Below are positions 27,735 to 36,593 of a stretch of 52,836 bases of DNA, in pieces. The position numbers and the translations under genes were made by a program. How positions within the stretch are numbered: the first letter of the stretch is position 1; the number at the start of each line of letters is the position of its first letter. The notes under the pieces are model-generated. The model worked only from the letters and a program-made list of their open reading frames with translations, made no database searches and was not told the origin of the DNA. Source of the DNA: Nitrosomonas sp. (GTDB lineage Bacteria; Pseudomonadota; Gammaproteobacteria; Burkholderiales; Nitrosomonadaceae); contig JAGNZK010000015.1 of the NCBI GenBank assembly GCA_017984435.1, positions 1-52,836 of the forward strand. Direction: 5' to 3'.

Positions 27735-29321
27735 ATGACTGACTTAATTCACGAGCTGATTTTTAACGCCGCCGAGCGATCACCGAATGCTGAAGCATTA
27801 TCGTATCAAGATCAATCCATGTGTTATGCTCATCTGGCCGGAGAAATTGGGGCAAAAGCAGGCGGTTTGCGTGCATTGGGCTTGAGTCGCAGTGAGCGTG
27901 TCGCTATTTATCTCGAGAAACGCTTGGAAACCGTGGTGGCGTTATTTGCCGCATCTGCGGCAGGTGGTGTATTCGTTCCAGTGAATCCTGTATTGAAGCC
28001 TGAACAGGTGGCTTATATTCTGGCTGACTGTAATGTAAGAGTGCTCGTCACCTCACTGGAACGATTGAAATTGCTGCAGACAGTGCTGCGGTTTTGTCAT
28101 GATCTGCATACAGTCGTTGTCGTGGATGCCAACGAGAATCTTCCGGTTATCGCCGACCTTGTTGTCATGGGCTGGGAAGCGATTCATGCTGAAAATAGAT
28201 TTCACACAGCATTAACCACCATTGATAGTGACATGGCTGCGATTGTTTATACCTCGGGTAGTACCGGCAAACCCAAGGGCGTTGTGCTTTCACATCGCAA
28301 TCTGGTGGCTGGGGCAAAAAGTGTCACGCAGTATTTGAAAAACCGGCCCGATGATCGGGTTTTGACTGTGCTGCCATTGAGTTTCGATTACGGATTGAGT
28401 CAGCTGACGACTACTTTTTATGTGGGTGCAGCGAATGTTTTGATGAATTACTTGTTGCCCCGTGACATTATCAGGACTGTTAACGAAGAACAGATCACCG
28501 GCCTCGCAGCCGTGCCGCCGCTATGGATTCAGTTGGCGCAGTTGGATTGGAGAAAAGTGTCTTCATTGCGTTATATCACCAATTCCGGCGGTGCCATGCC
28601 GCGTACGACACTGGATCGATTGCGCAGTGCATTACCGGATACTAAAGTTTTTCTGATGTATGGCTTTACCGAAGCTTTTCGCTCAACCTATCTGGCGCCG
28701 GAGGAAATTGACAGGCATCCTGATTCGATGGGTAAAGCCATACCCAATGCTGAAGTATTGGTGTTGCGTGAAGATGGATCACACTGCACGCCGGGTGAAC
28801 CGGGAGAGTTAGTGCATCGTGGTGTTTTGGTGGCAATGGGTTATTGGAATGATGTTGAAAAGACTGCCCTGTGTTTTAAACCAATTAAAGCCAGTCAGGC
28901 GGGTTTGCCGATTGCTGAATTCGCTGCGTGGTCGGGTGATACCGTGCGTATGGATGATGAAGGATTTCTGTATTTCATTGAGCGTCGTGATGAAATGATC
29001 AAAACATCGGGATATCGGGTCAGCCCGACTGAAGTGGAGGAAGTCATCTATGCCACGGAATGTGTAGCAGAAGCTGCTGCCATCGGTGTTCCACATCCTG
29101 TACTCGGACAAGCTATTGTCGTGATTATTACTGCCCGGAAGGACATAAAGCCGGATGTGAATACTTTGCTGATGACCTGCAAGCAGCAACTGCCTGCTTA
29201 TATGCTGCCGCATCATATTGATGTGCGTGAAGGTAGCTTGCCGCGTAACCCGAACGGTAAAATAGACCGCAAAGCACTTTTTCAGGAAATGCAGTATTTA
29301 TTTACGGAAAATGATCAGTGA
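27735..29321 (+). CDS. Exosortase-A-associated acyl-CoA ligase (AMP-forming)
   Basis: 528-residue ANL-superfamily enzyme that should activate a carboxylic acid as acyl-AMP and then as a thioester. The P-loop motif IVYTSGSTGKPKGVVLSHRN, the YGFTEAFRS adenine-site motif, SGYRVSPTEVEE and the catalytic Lys in NPNGKIDRK are present. I assign it to the subfamily that accompanies exosortase A / PEP-CTERM gene sets because it is followed, with a GTGA overlap, by the matching decarboxylase. Substrate unknown. Divergent from gltX. Confidence 0.85.
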   Translation: MTDLIHELIFNAAERSPNAEALSYQDQSMCYAHLAGEIGAKAGGLRALGLSRSERVAIYLEKRLETVVALFAASAAGGVFVPVNPVLKPEQVAYILADCNVRVLVTSLERLKLLQTVLRFCHDLHTVVVVDANENLPVIADLVVMGWEAIHAENRFHTALTTIDSDMAAIVYTSGSTGKPKGVVLSHRNLVAGAKSVTQYLKNRPDDRVLTVLPLSFDYGLSQLTTTFYVGAANVLMNYLLPRDIIRTVNEEQITGLAAVPPLWIQLAQLDWRKVSSLRYITNSGGAMPRTTLDRLRSALPDTKVFLMYGFTEAFRSTYLAPEEIDRHPDSMGKAIPNAEVLVLREDGSHCTPGEPGELVHRGVLVAMGYWNDVEKTALCFKPIKASQAGLPIAEFAAWSGDTVRMDDEGFLYFIERRDEMIKTSGYRVSPTEVEEVIYATECVAEAAAIGVPHPVLGQAIVVIITARKDIKPDVNTLLMTCKQQLPAYMLPHHIDVREGSLPRNPNGKIDRKALFQEMQYLFTENDQ

Positions 29322-30553
29322 ATAATCCGTTTCCGCAACACGCACCGTTCGAGCAATTTCCTGTGCAGGATGATTGTCTGCAAATAGGTGGTATTGCATT
29401 GACCCGATTAGCGCAAAGGGTGGGTGCCACACCGTTTTATGCGTATGACCGGCAGAAAATCACCGAGCGCATTGCTTTGCTGCGCCAGAATTTGCCGCCG
29501 GAGATTCTGCTGCATTATGCGATGAAAGCCAATCCGATGCCGGCAGTGGTGCAGCATCTGGCGGGGTTGGTGGATGGAATTGATGTTGCTTCAGCCGGAG
29601 AAATGAGAATTGCATTGGATACAATTCTACCGCCGAATAGCATCAGTTTCGCTGGGCCTGGAAAAAAAGAACACGAATTACGCAGTGCTATTGCTGCCGG
29701 AATTGTGCTGAATGTTGAATCTGATCAAGAAATGGAATTGATCGCTCAATTAGGAGAATTTCTAGGTATCACTCCCAAAGTGGCGATCCGCGTTAATCCG
29801 GATTTTGAGCTCAAATCCTCCGGTATGAAAATGAGCGGTGGTTCCAAACCTTTCGGCGTGGATGCAGAATGCGTACCTGATCTGCTGATGCGGTTGCGTA
29901 AACTTGGATTGAATTTTATCGGTTTCCATATTTTCAGCGGTTCACAGAATCTGAATGCAGCGGCGATTCAGGAAACACATGCAAAAACTTTTCAACTGGG
30001 TATTCAACTTGCAGACTATGCGCCATCACCTGTATGTTTGTTAAATATCGGTGGTGGTTTTGGTGTTCCCTATTTTCCTGGCGATAAAGCTCTGGATCTT
30101 GCCTTCATTGGTGAGAATTTGCGCTGCCTGATGCCGGAAGTGAAACGGCAATTACCGGATACCCGAATTGCAATTGAGTTAGGTCGATATATGGTAGCAG
30201 AAGCAGGAATTTATGTTTGTCGTATTTTGGAACGGAAGTTGTCGCGAGGACAAATCTTTCTGGTAACCGATGGCGGCTTACACCATCATCTGGCTGCTTC
30301 CGGTAACTTTGGCCAGGTAATCCGCAAGAACTATCCTGTCATTATCGGAAATAAAGTGCAAGGGACAGAGAAGGAAATAGTTACCGTCGTAGGACCACTT
30401 TGTACACCCTTGGATATACTGGCAGATCAGATGCAAATGGCAAGAGCCGCTGTGGGTGACTTGGTTGTTGTATTACAATCAGGCGCCTATGGGTTAACAG
30501 CCAGTCCAACCGCATTTTTGAATCATCCTATGCCGTTAGAGGTGTTGGTCTAG
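29318..30553 (+). CDS. Exosortase-A-associated PLP-dependent decarboxylase
   Basis: 411-residue fold-III PLP enzyme of the diaminopimelate/ornithine decarboxylase type. The PLP lysine is in LLHYAMKANP; HIFSGSQNL, NIGGGFGVPY and GPLCTPLDIL are conserved cofactor and active-site segments. It starts with GTG overlapping the ligase stop codon (GTGA), so the two are coupled. Enzymes of this subfamily accompany exosortase gene clusters, probably making a precursor for a surface polymer; that role is inferred from family context. Confidence 0.85.
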   Translation: MNNPFPQHAPFEQFPVQDDCLQIGGIALTRLAQRVGATPFYAYDRQKITERIALLRQNLPPEILLHYAMKANPMPAVVQHLAGLVDGIDVASAGEMRIALDTILPPNSISFAGPGKKEHELRSAIAAGIVLNVESDQEMELIAQLGEFLGITPKVAIRVNPDFELKSSGMKMSGGSKPFGVDAECVPDLLMRLRKLGLNFIGFHIFSGSQNLNAAAIQETHAKTFQLGIQLADYAPSPVCLLNIGGGFGVPYFPGDKALDLAFIGENLRCLMPEVKRQLPDTRIAIELGRYMVAEAGIYVCRILERKLSRGQIFLVTDGGLHHHLAASGNFGQVIRKNYPVIIGNKVQGTEKEIVTVVGPLCTPLDILADQMQMARAAVGDLVVVLQSGAYGLTASPTAFLNHPMPLEVLV

Positions 30554-30928
30554 GTTTCCAGAATTAATGAATAATGATTTAAGGATGTTGGCTGCTGAGT
30601 GTTCTGAACATACATGTTGCTTATTAAGCACAGATTTGTATCATTGTGATAACTCTTCAATTAAATGAGTAGGATCAGTTGAATATTCGCATTAAATATA
30701 CTTAAATAACCCGGTATTACTTATTGAATGAATTCATATTTATTGGATGGAATGAGTTTTATAACTGATTGATAAATAAATAAAGAATTTTTTGGAACAG
30801 ATAATTCGGCGAGCATGATCTTTCTGCGATGTGGGGAGCTTTAGAAATGGGTCATTGTTTTTACTCTTATTTAAATATGACATAGTACGAATATGCGTAT
30901 CATCGGGTATAACTGAATGGGGGATTCT
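30554..30928. other. AT-rich gap before the acyltransferase gene
   Basis: A 375-base AT-rich stretch between the decarboxylase and the acyltransferase. I see no gene. It probably carries a promoter, but no -35/-10 pair or sigma-54 site is convincing. Confidence 0.4.
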
Positions 30929-31738
30929 ATGAATGACATGTATAACAAATTTCAACAGTATTTTGAAATTGTCGTGGCGGATACAGCCGAATTACTTGAA
31001 AATGTTTATAGAATCCGCTACCAGGTTTTGTGCATTGAGCAGCGTCTTCCTGGATTTGATGCTTCACTTTATCCCGATGAGTTGGAGAAAGATTGCTATG
31101 ACGATCATTCATCTCACATCCTTTTGCGACATCTTCCGTCTGGAAATTTTGTTGGTGCGGTTCGTTTAATACGCAACGATCCATTGCAACCCGAGAAATT
31201 ATTTCCAATTGAATTATATGGTCAATTAGATCCTACACTCTGTGATATCAAAGCGTTGCCCCGCCAGCAAATGGGGGAAATTTCCCGTTTTGTGATTGTC
31301 GGGCAGTTTAATCGACGTAAAGGAGATCGTCGAGGCTCAGAGAGAAAAGAAGGAGATGCTGTCGTCAGTGATCGACGGTCTACAGATCAAACAAATGGAA
31401 ATACTGTCATCCGAGAAAGGCGATCCGCCGATCGTCGAATGACGCCGCCGTTAGCTTTATTGCTCGCGGCTGGAATCGTGCGTTTATGTACTCTGCAAAG
31501 CATCAAAAATTGGCTATCAGTAATGGATCCGGCGTTAAATAGGTTGCTGGGTTTTTATGGTTTGGAACTGAGTCCAATAGGGCCTCTCGTTGACTATCAT
31601 GGTCAACGTCGATCCTATTTTGCCAATGTGGAAGATGTATTAAATAGAATGTACAAGGAGCACTATGATGCTTGGGAGGTAGTGACTGATTGTGGCAAAT
31701 ATAATCCTTGTCCTATTCATGAAAAAGTATTGAATTAG
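30929..31738 (+). CDS. PEP-CTERM/exosortase-associated acyltransferase (autoinducer-synthase-like GNAT)
   Basis: 269 residues from the ATG at 30929, which has GGGGGA five bases upstream (an ATG 12 bases earlier is possible). The N-terminus YRIRYQVLCIEQRLPGFD and GNFVGAVRLIRNDP match the autoinducer-synthase-like acyltransferases that accompany exosortase systems; MGEISRFVIV is a further conserved block. Between residues about 131 and 170 lies a hydrophilic insert rich in Arg/Asp (RRKGDRRGSERKEGD, RERRSADRRM) that interrupts the fold. Probable role: acyl transfer in surface-protein or polymer biosynthesis. Confidence 0.8.
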   Translation: MNDMYNKFQQYFEIVVADTAELLENVYRIRYQVLCIEQRLPGFDASLYPDELEKDCYDDHSSHILLRHLPSGNFVGAVRLIRNDPLQPEKLFPIELYGQLDPTLCDIKALPRQQMGEISRFVIVGQFNRRKGDRRGSERKEGDAVVSDRRSTDQTNGNTVIRERRSADRRMTPPLALLLAAGIVRLCTLQSIKNWLSVMDPALNRLLGFYGLELSPIGPLVDYHGQRRSYFANVEDVLNRMYKEHYDAWEVVTDCGKYNPCPIHEKVLN

Positions 31739-31749
31739 GAACATATTTT

Positions 31750-32235
31750 TTGAATCTTTTCCAATTCTTAATACAAATACAATTCTCAAGACATTGTTTG
31801 CCTAGGAATAGAGCCTGTTTTTGTTGTGCGCTATTAGTTTGTTTATTGTGTGTAGACAACGAAGTCTGGGCAGATGGTCAGCACGAGATTGTGACATACC
31901 CCGGAGTCAGTGAAAAAGCACTCTCGGTAAACTCGTTACGTTCAATCTTCAGTATGCATTTAAAAACTTGGTCAGATGGAACCAAGATCAGAGTTTTTGT
32001 GTTGCCCGATGATGATCAACTGCATCAAAGCGTTTCGAAGGAAAAATTAAATGTTTTTCCTTATCAACTAAGATCCACATGGGATCGATTAGTATTCTCA
32101 GGTACTGGTCAGGCACCTATTAAAGTAAATTCAAGTGAAGAGATGTTAAATAAGGTTGCTAGTACGCCTGGAGCAATAGGTTATTTATGGAGAGCCAATA
32201 TTAATGAAAATGTTAACGTGCTCCAAATTAAGTAA
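31750..32235 (+). CDS. Small periplasmic phosphate-binding-like protein
   Basis: 161 residues starting at TTG 31750 (AGGA upstream; no ATG is available). A signal peptide ends near EVWA. The mature part (LSVNSLRSIFSMHLKTWSDG, RSTWDRLVFSGTGQAP, TPGAIGYL) matches single-lobe PstS-like proteins, the short relatives of phosphate ABC-transporter binding proteins. No ABC transporter genes adjoin it, so a sensory or adhesion role is as likely as uptake. It overlaps the following porin gene by 32 bases. Confidence 0.75.
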   Translation: MNLFQFLIQIQFSRHCLPRNRACFCCALLVCLLCVDNEVWADGQHEIVTYPGVSEKALSVNSLRSIFSMHLKTWSDGTKIRVFVLPDDDQLHQSVSKEKLNVFPYQLRSTWDRLVFSGTGQAPIKVNSSEEMLNKVASTPGAIGYLWRANINENVNVLQIK

Positions 32236-33616
32236 CTACTTGATAGGTTCTTCTAAGAAAATAACTAAGCAACTGGCTTTGTTATTGCTTATTGGAAGCT
32301 TTTCTGTTCAGGCCCAGGATATCAATCAGATACAAAAGAAACCTGAGTCCACCAAGCTGCCTGCTAAATGGTTGCAAGCATCGGAATTACCCATGGAAGC
32401 TTCGGAACCGGATAATATAAAGAAAAAATCTGGATTGATAAATACCGCAGTCAATTGGTTTCGTACTACAGATCTTCCGGGAGATTTGCAGATTCACGGG
32501 TTTGCGAGCCAGGCATATATCACAACCTCAGATAATGATTTTTTTGGAAATAGCAATAGCGGAGGTACTTTTGGTCTTACAGAAGCCGGATTGAATGCTT
32601 CCATGCGGCCGTTACCTAGACTTCAAGTTTCGGCTCAAGTGTTATCTCGCCGCGCTGGCGAAGGAAATACCGGTATGCCGCGCCTTGATTATGCTTTCCT
32701 GGATTACCGACTGTACTCGCATGAAGTGAATCAATTTGGCATACGGGTTGGCAGATTGAAGAATCCATTCGGTTTTTATAATGATACGCGGGATGTGGCG
32801 TTTACCCGTCCCGGTATTCTATTGCCGCAATCAATCTATTTTGATCGTACACGCAATTTGGGTCTTTCGAGTGATTCTGTGCAACTCTACGGCGATACCG
32901 CAATATTCAATTGGGGTACGCTTTCTACCCAATTTGGGGTAACGTTGCCGATCGTAAGTGACAGAGATACGGAAAGTTCGCTGCTTGGAGATGTCCGGAG
33001 AGGGCATTTAAATCGAGAAGTTTCGTACATTGGCCGTGGAATTTTTGAAACGAATGACAAACGTATTCGCCTCGGTATCAGCGGAATATGGTTAAATACA
33101 TCCTATGATCCTAGCAGCCAATCCGGTGATCCGATAGGTCCTGGTGCTTTACGATTCACCCCCATCATTTTTTCTGCCCAATATAATGCGGAACGTTGGA
33201 CCCTGACTTCTGAGTATGCAATACGTCACTTTAAGTACGATAATAGTTTTAGGGTTCCAGGATTAAATGGCTTAGACTTCTACGGTGAGAGTTATTACTT
33301 TCAAGGTGAGTATCGTTTTACCCCAAAATGGGAAGGTATTGTGCGTTATGATGCGCTCTTTACCGATAGATCGGATCGGGATGGCAGCAGATTTGCTGAA
33401 CTCACTCGCGGGCGCTCGCCTGCGCATGGACGTTTTGCCAAGGATATCATGGTAGGTTTACGCTGGAATGTGACGCCCGAATTCATGCTGCGTGCCGAGT
33501 ACCATCACGTCAATGGAACGGGATGGCTTTCGAGATTGGATAATGATCCTACTAAAGAAGGTATACCAAGCCAGCACTGGGATCTGTACGCAATCCAGGC
33601 TTCTTATCGTTTCTAA
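32204..33616 (+). CDS. Outer-membrane porin-like protein
   Basis: 470 residues with a long signal sequence (hydrophobic ALLLLIGSF, cleavage near VQAQ). The mature protein begins with a short linker and then a beta barrel (LQIHGFASQAYITTSDNDFF, FGIRVGRLKNPFGFYNDTRD, FRAEYHHV-like FMLRAEYHHVNGTGW), ending ASYRF with the C-terminal Phe needed for BAM. Its start overlaps the preceding binding-protein gene, so co-translation is likely. The ligand is unknown; an anion such as phosphate is suggested only by the neighbour. Confidence 0.8.
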   Translation: MKMLTCSKLSNYLIGSSKKITKQLALLLLIGSFSVQAQDINQIQKKPESTKLPAKWLQASELPMEASEPDNIKKKSGLINTAVNWFRTTDLPGDLQIHGFASQAYITTSDNDFFGNSNSGGTFGLTEAGLNASMRPLPRLQVSAQVLSRRAGEGNTGMPRLDYAFLDYRLYSHEVNQFGIRVGRLKNPFGFYNDTRDVAFTRPGILLPQSIYFDRTRNLGLSSDSVQLYGDTAIFNWGTLSTQFGVTLPIVSDRDTESSLLGDVRRGHLNREVSYIGRGIFETNDKRIRLGISGIWLNTSYDPSSQSGDPIGPGALRFTPIIFSAQYNAERWTLTSEYAIRHFKYDNSFRVPGLNGLDFYGESYYFQGEYRFTPKWEGIVRYDALFTDRSDRDGSRFAELTRGRSPAHGRFAKDIMVGLRWNVTPEFMLRAEYHHVNGTGWLSRLDNDPTKEGIPSQHWDLYAIQASYRF

Positions 33617-33628
33617 TTAGAAATTTTA

Positions 33629-36550
33629 ATGGATAAAAATTCCGGTTATAAATTGGAAAAAACTCATATGGCTGCTGACCATAAAGAGAGAAAGTTTCGA
33701 AGTCTGAGGTGGAAAATTTCATTGAGCAGCAGTTTGATACTGCTAGCCGTTGTAATGTTGTTTTGTTTTATTAGTTACTTAAGTTTAATGACTAATTTCG
33801 ACAATCAACAAGACACGGATTACATGAGATACTCATTGGAAATCAATAATTTAATTAAGAATACTTCACAAAACTTACATCAACTTGCCGAAATAATTCC
33901 ATTCCTGGATGGTATGAAGACGGCGCTACGGATGAATGATGGCGAAGGTATTCACAAAGTTTTTGATCAGCACTGGACATTATTACAGTTTCATAATGGT
34001 GTTGAATTTGTATATTTTTATAATCAATTAAATCAGCTAAATGCGAGTTGGAACAATTTAGAGCTCAATGCTGATGACAAAGGTTTGTTGTTGAGTTGGG
34101 TAAGTCAAGTCAATCAATCTGAACAACCAATCAATCCTTTGCTATGCAGGGAGAGCTGCATACAGTTCATCATTGCACCTTTATTGGTAGAAGGAAAGAA
34201 AGCGGGTGTCGTGGTACTGGGAATTTCATTGGCGGATGTATTTTTGGCTTTTAAGCGAATATTCGGTGCTGATATCGGATTGTTCATAAACGATAAGAAT
34301 GATCCGTCCCATCATGATGAGCTTGGCATTTCACAATGGGGTGTTCAAATCTCGGCACTCACCAACAAAGAAAAAAATCATGAAATTCTTAATGTGGCTG
34401 CGCAAACGTATCCCAATATCGGGATATTAAATGATGGTATTCAGATTCACTGGAACGATCACTATCAACAGATAAAATTATTTTCTTTAGATTCGGTTGA
34501 GCCGGATAATGCGCATCTGGTTGTTATTACAGACGTTACCGCTGCGGTGAATAATATTCATGAATCTATCTGGAAAATTGCGCTAATTGGATTACTCGGG
34601 CTCATTATTTCCGAGATTTTATTATTCCTGATTTTTACTCGATTACTTTCGAAACTAAAAGATGTCGCTTTCACACTTCCATTACTTGCGAATGGACAAT
34701 TTGAGAATTTTCGCCTATCGCTGGCTTCGCCAGGCCGGGCACAACGCTTCAGGGATGAAGTCGATACACTGTCAGAAGCCGCTGTGACCTTGTCGTTGCA
34801 ACTGGAAAAACTGGAACATAAGGTTTCTACCCGAACCAAAATGCTCATTGAGCAACGGGATGAGCTCAGTAAAGAGCGGGATTTTGTAAAGAATTTGCTG
34901 GATACGGCACAGGCAATTGTTTTGACACAAAATTCCGAAGGAAAAATAATTTCGCTCAATGCTCATGGAGAGATGTTAACCCGTTATACAGAGAGCGAAT
35001 TGTTGGGTAAATCTTTTCTGAATATTTTGATTCCGGAGTACGAGTCACAAGATTTGCTGATTCGTCTTAAAGAAATACACACCGGACAGAGAATACAATT
35101 ACGTCATGAAGCCATTATGCATTGTAAAGATGGTACAACCCGTCATGTTGCTTGGTTACATTCACACTTAACTTGGAGTTCTGAAGAAGACCCATCTATT
35201 TTATCAGTAGGTCTGGATGTTACGGAATATAAGCGTGTTGAAGGACACTTAGCCTGGTTGGCAGATCATGACCCCCTAACCAATATGTTTAATCGGCGCC
35301 GGTTTAGCGAAGAATTGGAACAAGTATTAAGTCGGGCAGAGCGATATCGGCATCCTGGTGCTTTGTTATTCTTTGATCTGGATCGTTTTAAGTATATTAA
35401 TGATACCAGCGGACATCAAGCCGGCGATACGTTGCTTAAAATCGTCGGGAGCATGCTGGCGCAGACTATTCGTGCAGATGATATCACCGGTCGTTTAGGC
35501 GGTGATGAGTTTGCAATTATCTTGCCGGAGATTAATGCGGATGGTGCGATAGAGGTGGCCAAGAAAGTACTGAATCAACTGGATCAGGCACAATTAACCA
35601 TTAATAATCGCACGCACAAAATCTCAGCGAGCATCGGCATTGCCTTATTTCCGGAGCATGGCGCCAATATTCATGATCTGCTGGCTGCGGCGGATCTTGC
35701 CATGTATCAGGCAAAAGCGATGGGACGCAATGCCTGGTACTTGTTTTCGGATAATGATCGTAGCCGTGAACGTATTCATACGCTGGTTTATTGGAAGGAA
35801 AAGATCGAATATTCACATTTGCATGATAACTTCGTACTTTATCTGCAACCCATCATGAGCGTTAAATCCAAACAGATTTCGCATTATGAAGTGTTGCTCC
35901 GTATGCAGGATGTTGATGGCACAATTCGCTCACCTGCTGATTTTATTCCCGCGGCCGAGCATACCGGACTAATTCATGCCATCGATCACATGGTATTACG
36001 TAAATCCATTGCGCAGGCGGCTAAAATTTGTCAAGCCGGATTTGCGATTAATTTCTCAATCAATCTATCCGCTCATGCTTTTAATGATCCTGAATTATTA
36101 CCGATCCTCAAGCAACAACTGGTGCTGCATCAAATAAATCCCGAAAATTTAATGTTTGAAATAACGGAAACAGCAGCATTAGAAGATTTACCTGGGGCGC
36201 GTTTACTCATGAAAGAAATTAAGGAACTGGGTTGTGGTTTTGTGTTGGATGATTTCGGCGTTGGTTTTTCGTCTTTTTATTATTTAAGAGAATTACCGGT
36301 TGATGTTGTAAAAATAGATGGCTCGTTCATACGGAATTTATCCGAAAGTAGCGACGACCTGATTTTGGTCAATGCGTTATGCAGTGTCGCCAGGGGATTT
36401 GGCAAAAGGATTACAGCGGAATTTGTTGAGAGCGCTGAGATATTGGCATTGATTGAAAAACTGGATATTGACTATGCACAAGGGTATCACATCGGAAAGC
36501 CGCTGCCAGCGAGTGAGTTTCTAATGAAGCATAATAATGTTGACAGTTGA
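33629..36550 (+). CDS. Membrane sensor with PAS, GGDEF and EAL domains
   Basis: 973 residues. Order: inner-membrane helix near residues 30-52, a large periplasmic sensor domain, a second membrane helix near 312-335, a HAMP-like linker, a PAS domain (about 430-540), GGDEF and EAL. The cyclase site is GGDEF (624-628) and the inhibitory I-site RADD (615-618) is intact. The phosphodiesterase keeps Glu in EVL (754-756), DDFGVGFSSF and KIDGSFI. Both activities are thus possible for cyclic-di-GMP. It starts 12 bases after the porin gene and likely forms one unit with it. Confidence 0.92.
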   Translation: MDKNSGYKLEKTHMAADHKERKFRSLRWKISLSSSLILLAVVMLFCFISYLSLMTNFDNQQDTDYMRYSLEINNLIKNTSQNLHQLAEIIPFLDGMKTALRMNDGEGIHKVFDQHWTLLQFHNGVEFVYFYNQLNQLNASWNNLELNADDKGLLLSWVSQVNQSEQPINPLLCRESCIQFIIAPLLVEGKKAGVVVLGISLADVFLAFKRIFGADIGLFINDKNDPSHHDELGISQWGVQISALTNKEKNHEILNVAAQTYPNIGILNDGIQIHWNDHYQQIKLFSLDSVEPDNAHLVVITDVTAAVNNIHESIWKIALIGLLGLIISEILLFLIFTRLLSKLKDVAFTLPLLANGQFENFRLSLASPGRAQRFRDEVDTLSEAAVTLSLQLEKLEHKVSTRTKMLIEQRDELSKERDFVKNLLDTAQAIVLTQNSEGKIISLNAHGEMLTRYTESELLGKSFLNILIPEYESQDLLIRLKEIHTGQRIQLRHEAIMHCKDGTTRHVAWLHSHLTWSSEEDPSILSVGLDVTEYKRVEGHLAWLADHDPLTNMFNRRRFSEELEQVLSRAERYRHPGALLFFDLDRFKYINDTSGHQAGDTLLKIVGSMLAQTIRADDITGRLGGDEFAIILPEINADGAIEVAKKVLNQLDQAQLTINNRTHKISASIGIALFPEHGANIHDLLAAADLAMYQAKAMGRNAWYLFSDNDRSRERIHTLVYWKEKIEYSHLHDNFVLYLQPIMSVKSKQISHYEVLLRMQDVDGTIRSPADFIPAAEHTGLIHAIDHMVLRKSIAQAAKICQAGFAINFSINLSAHAFNDPELLPILKQQLVLHQINPENLMFEITETAALEDLPGARLLMKEIKELGCGFVLDDFGVGFSSFYYLRELPVDVVKIDGSFIRNLSESSDDLILVNALCSVARGFGKRITAEFVESAEILALIEKLDIDYAQGYHIGKPLPASEFLMKHNNVDS

Positions 36551-36593
36551 TCTAAAGGTAATCAGTTTATTCATTAAACGAAATCCTTATTTT

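Noticed and set aside
27540-30928. Sigma-54 promoters ahead of the exosortase-associated genes
   Set aside because: Such systems are sometimes sigma-54 controlled, but no GG-N10-GC site with acceptable flanks was visible in either gap.
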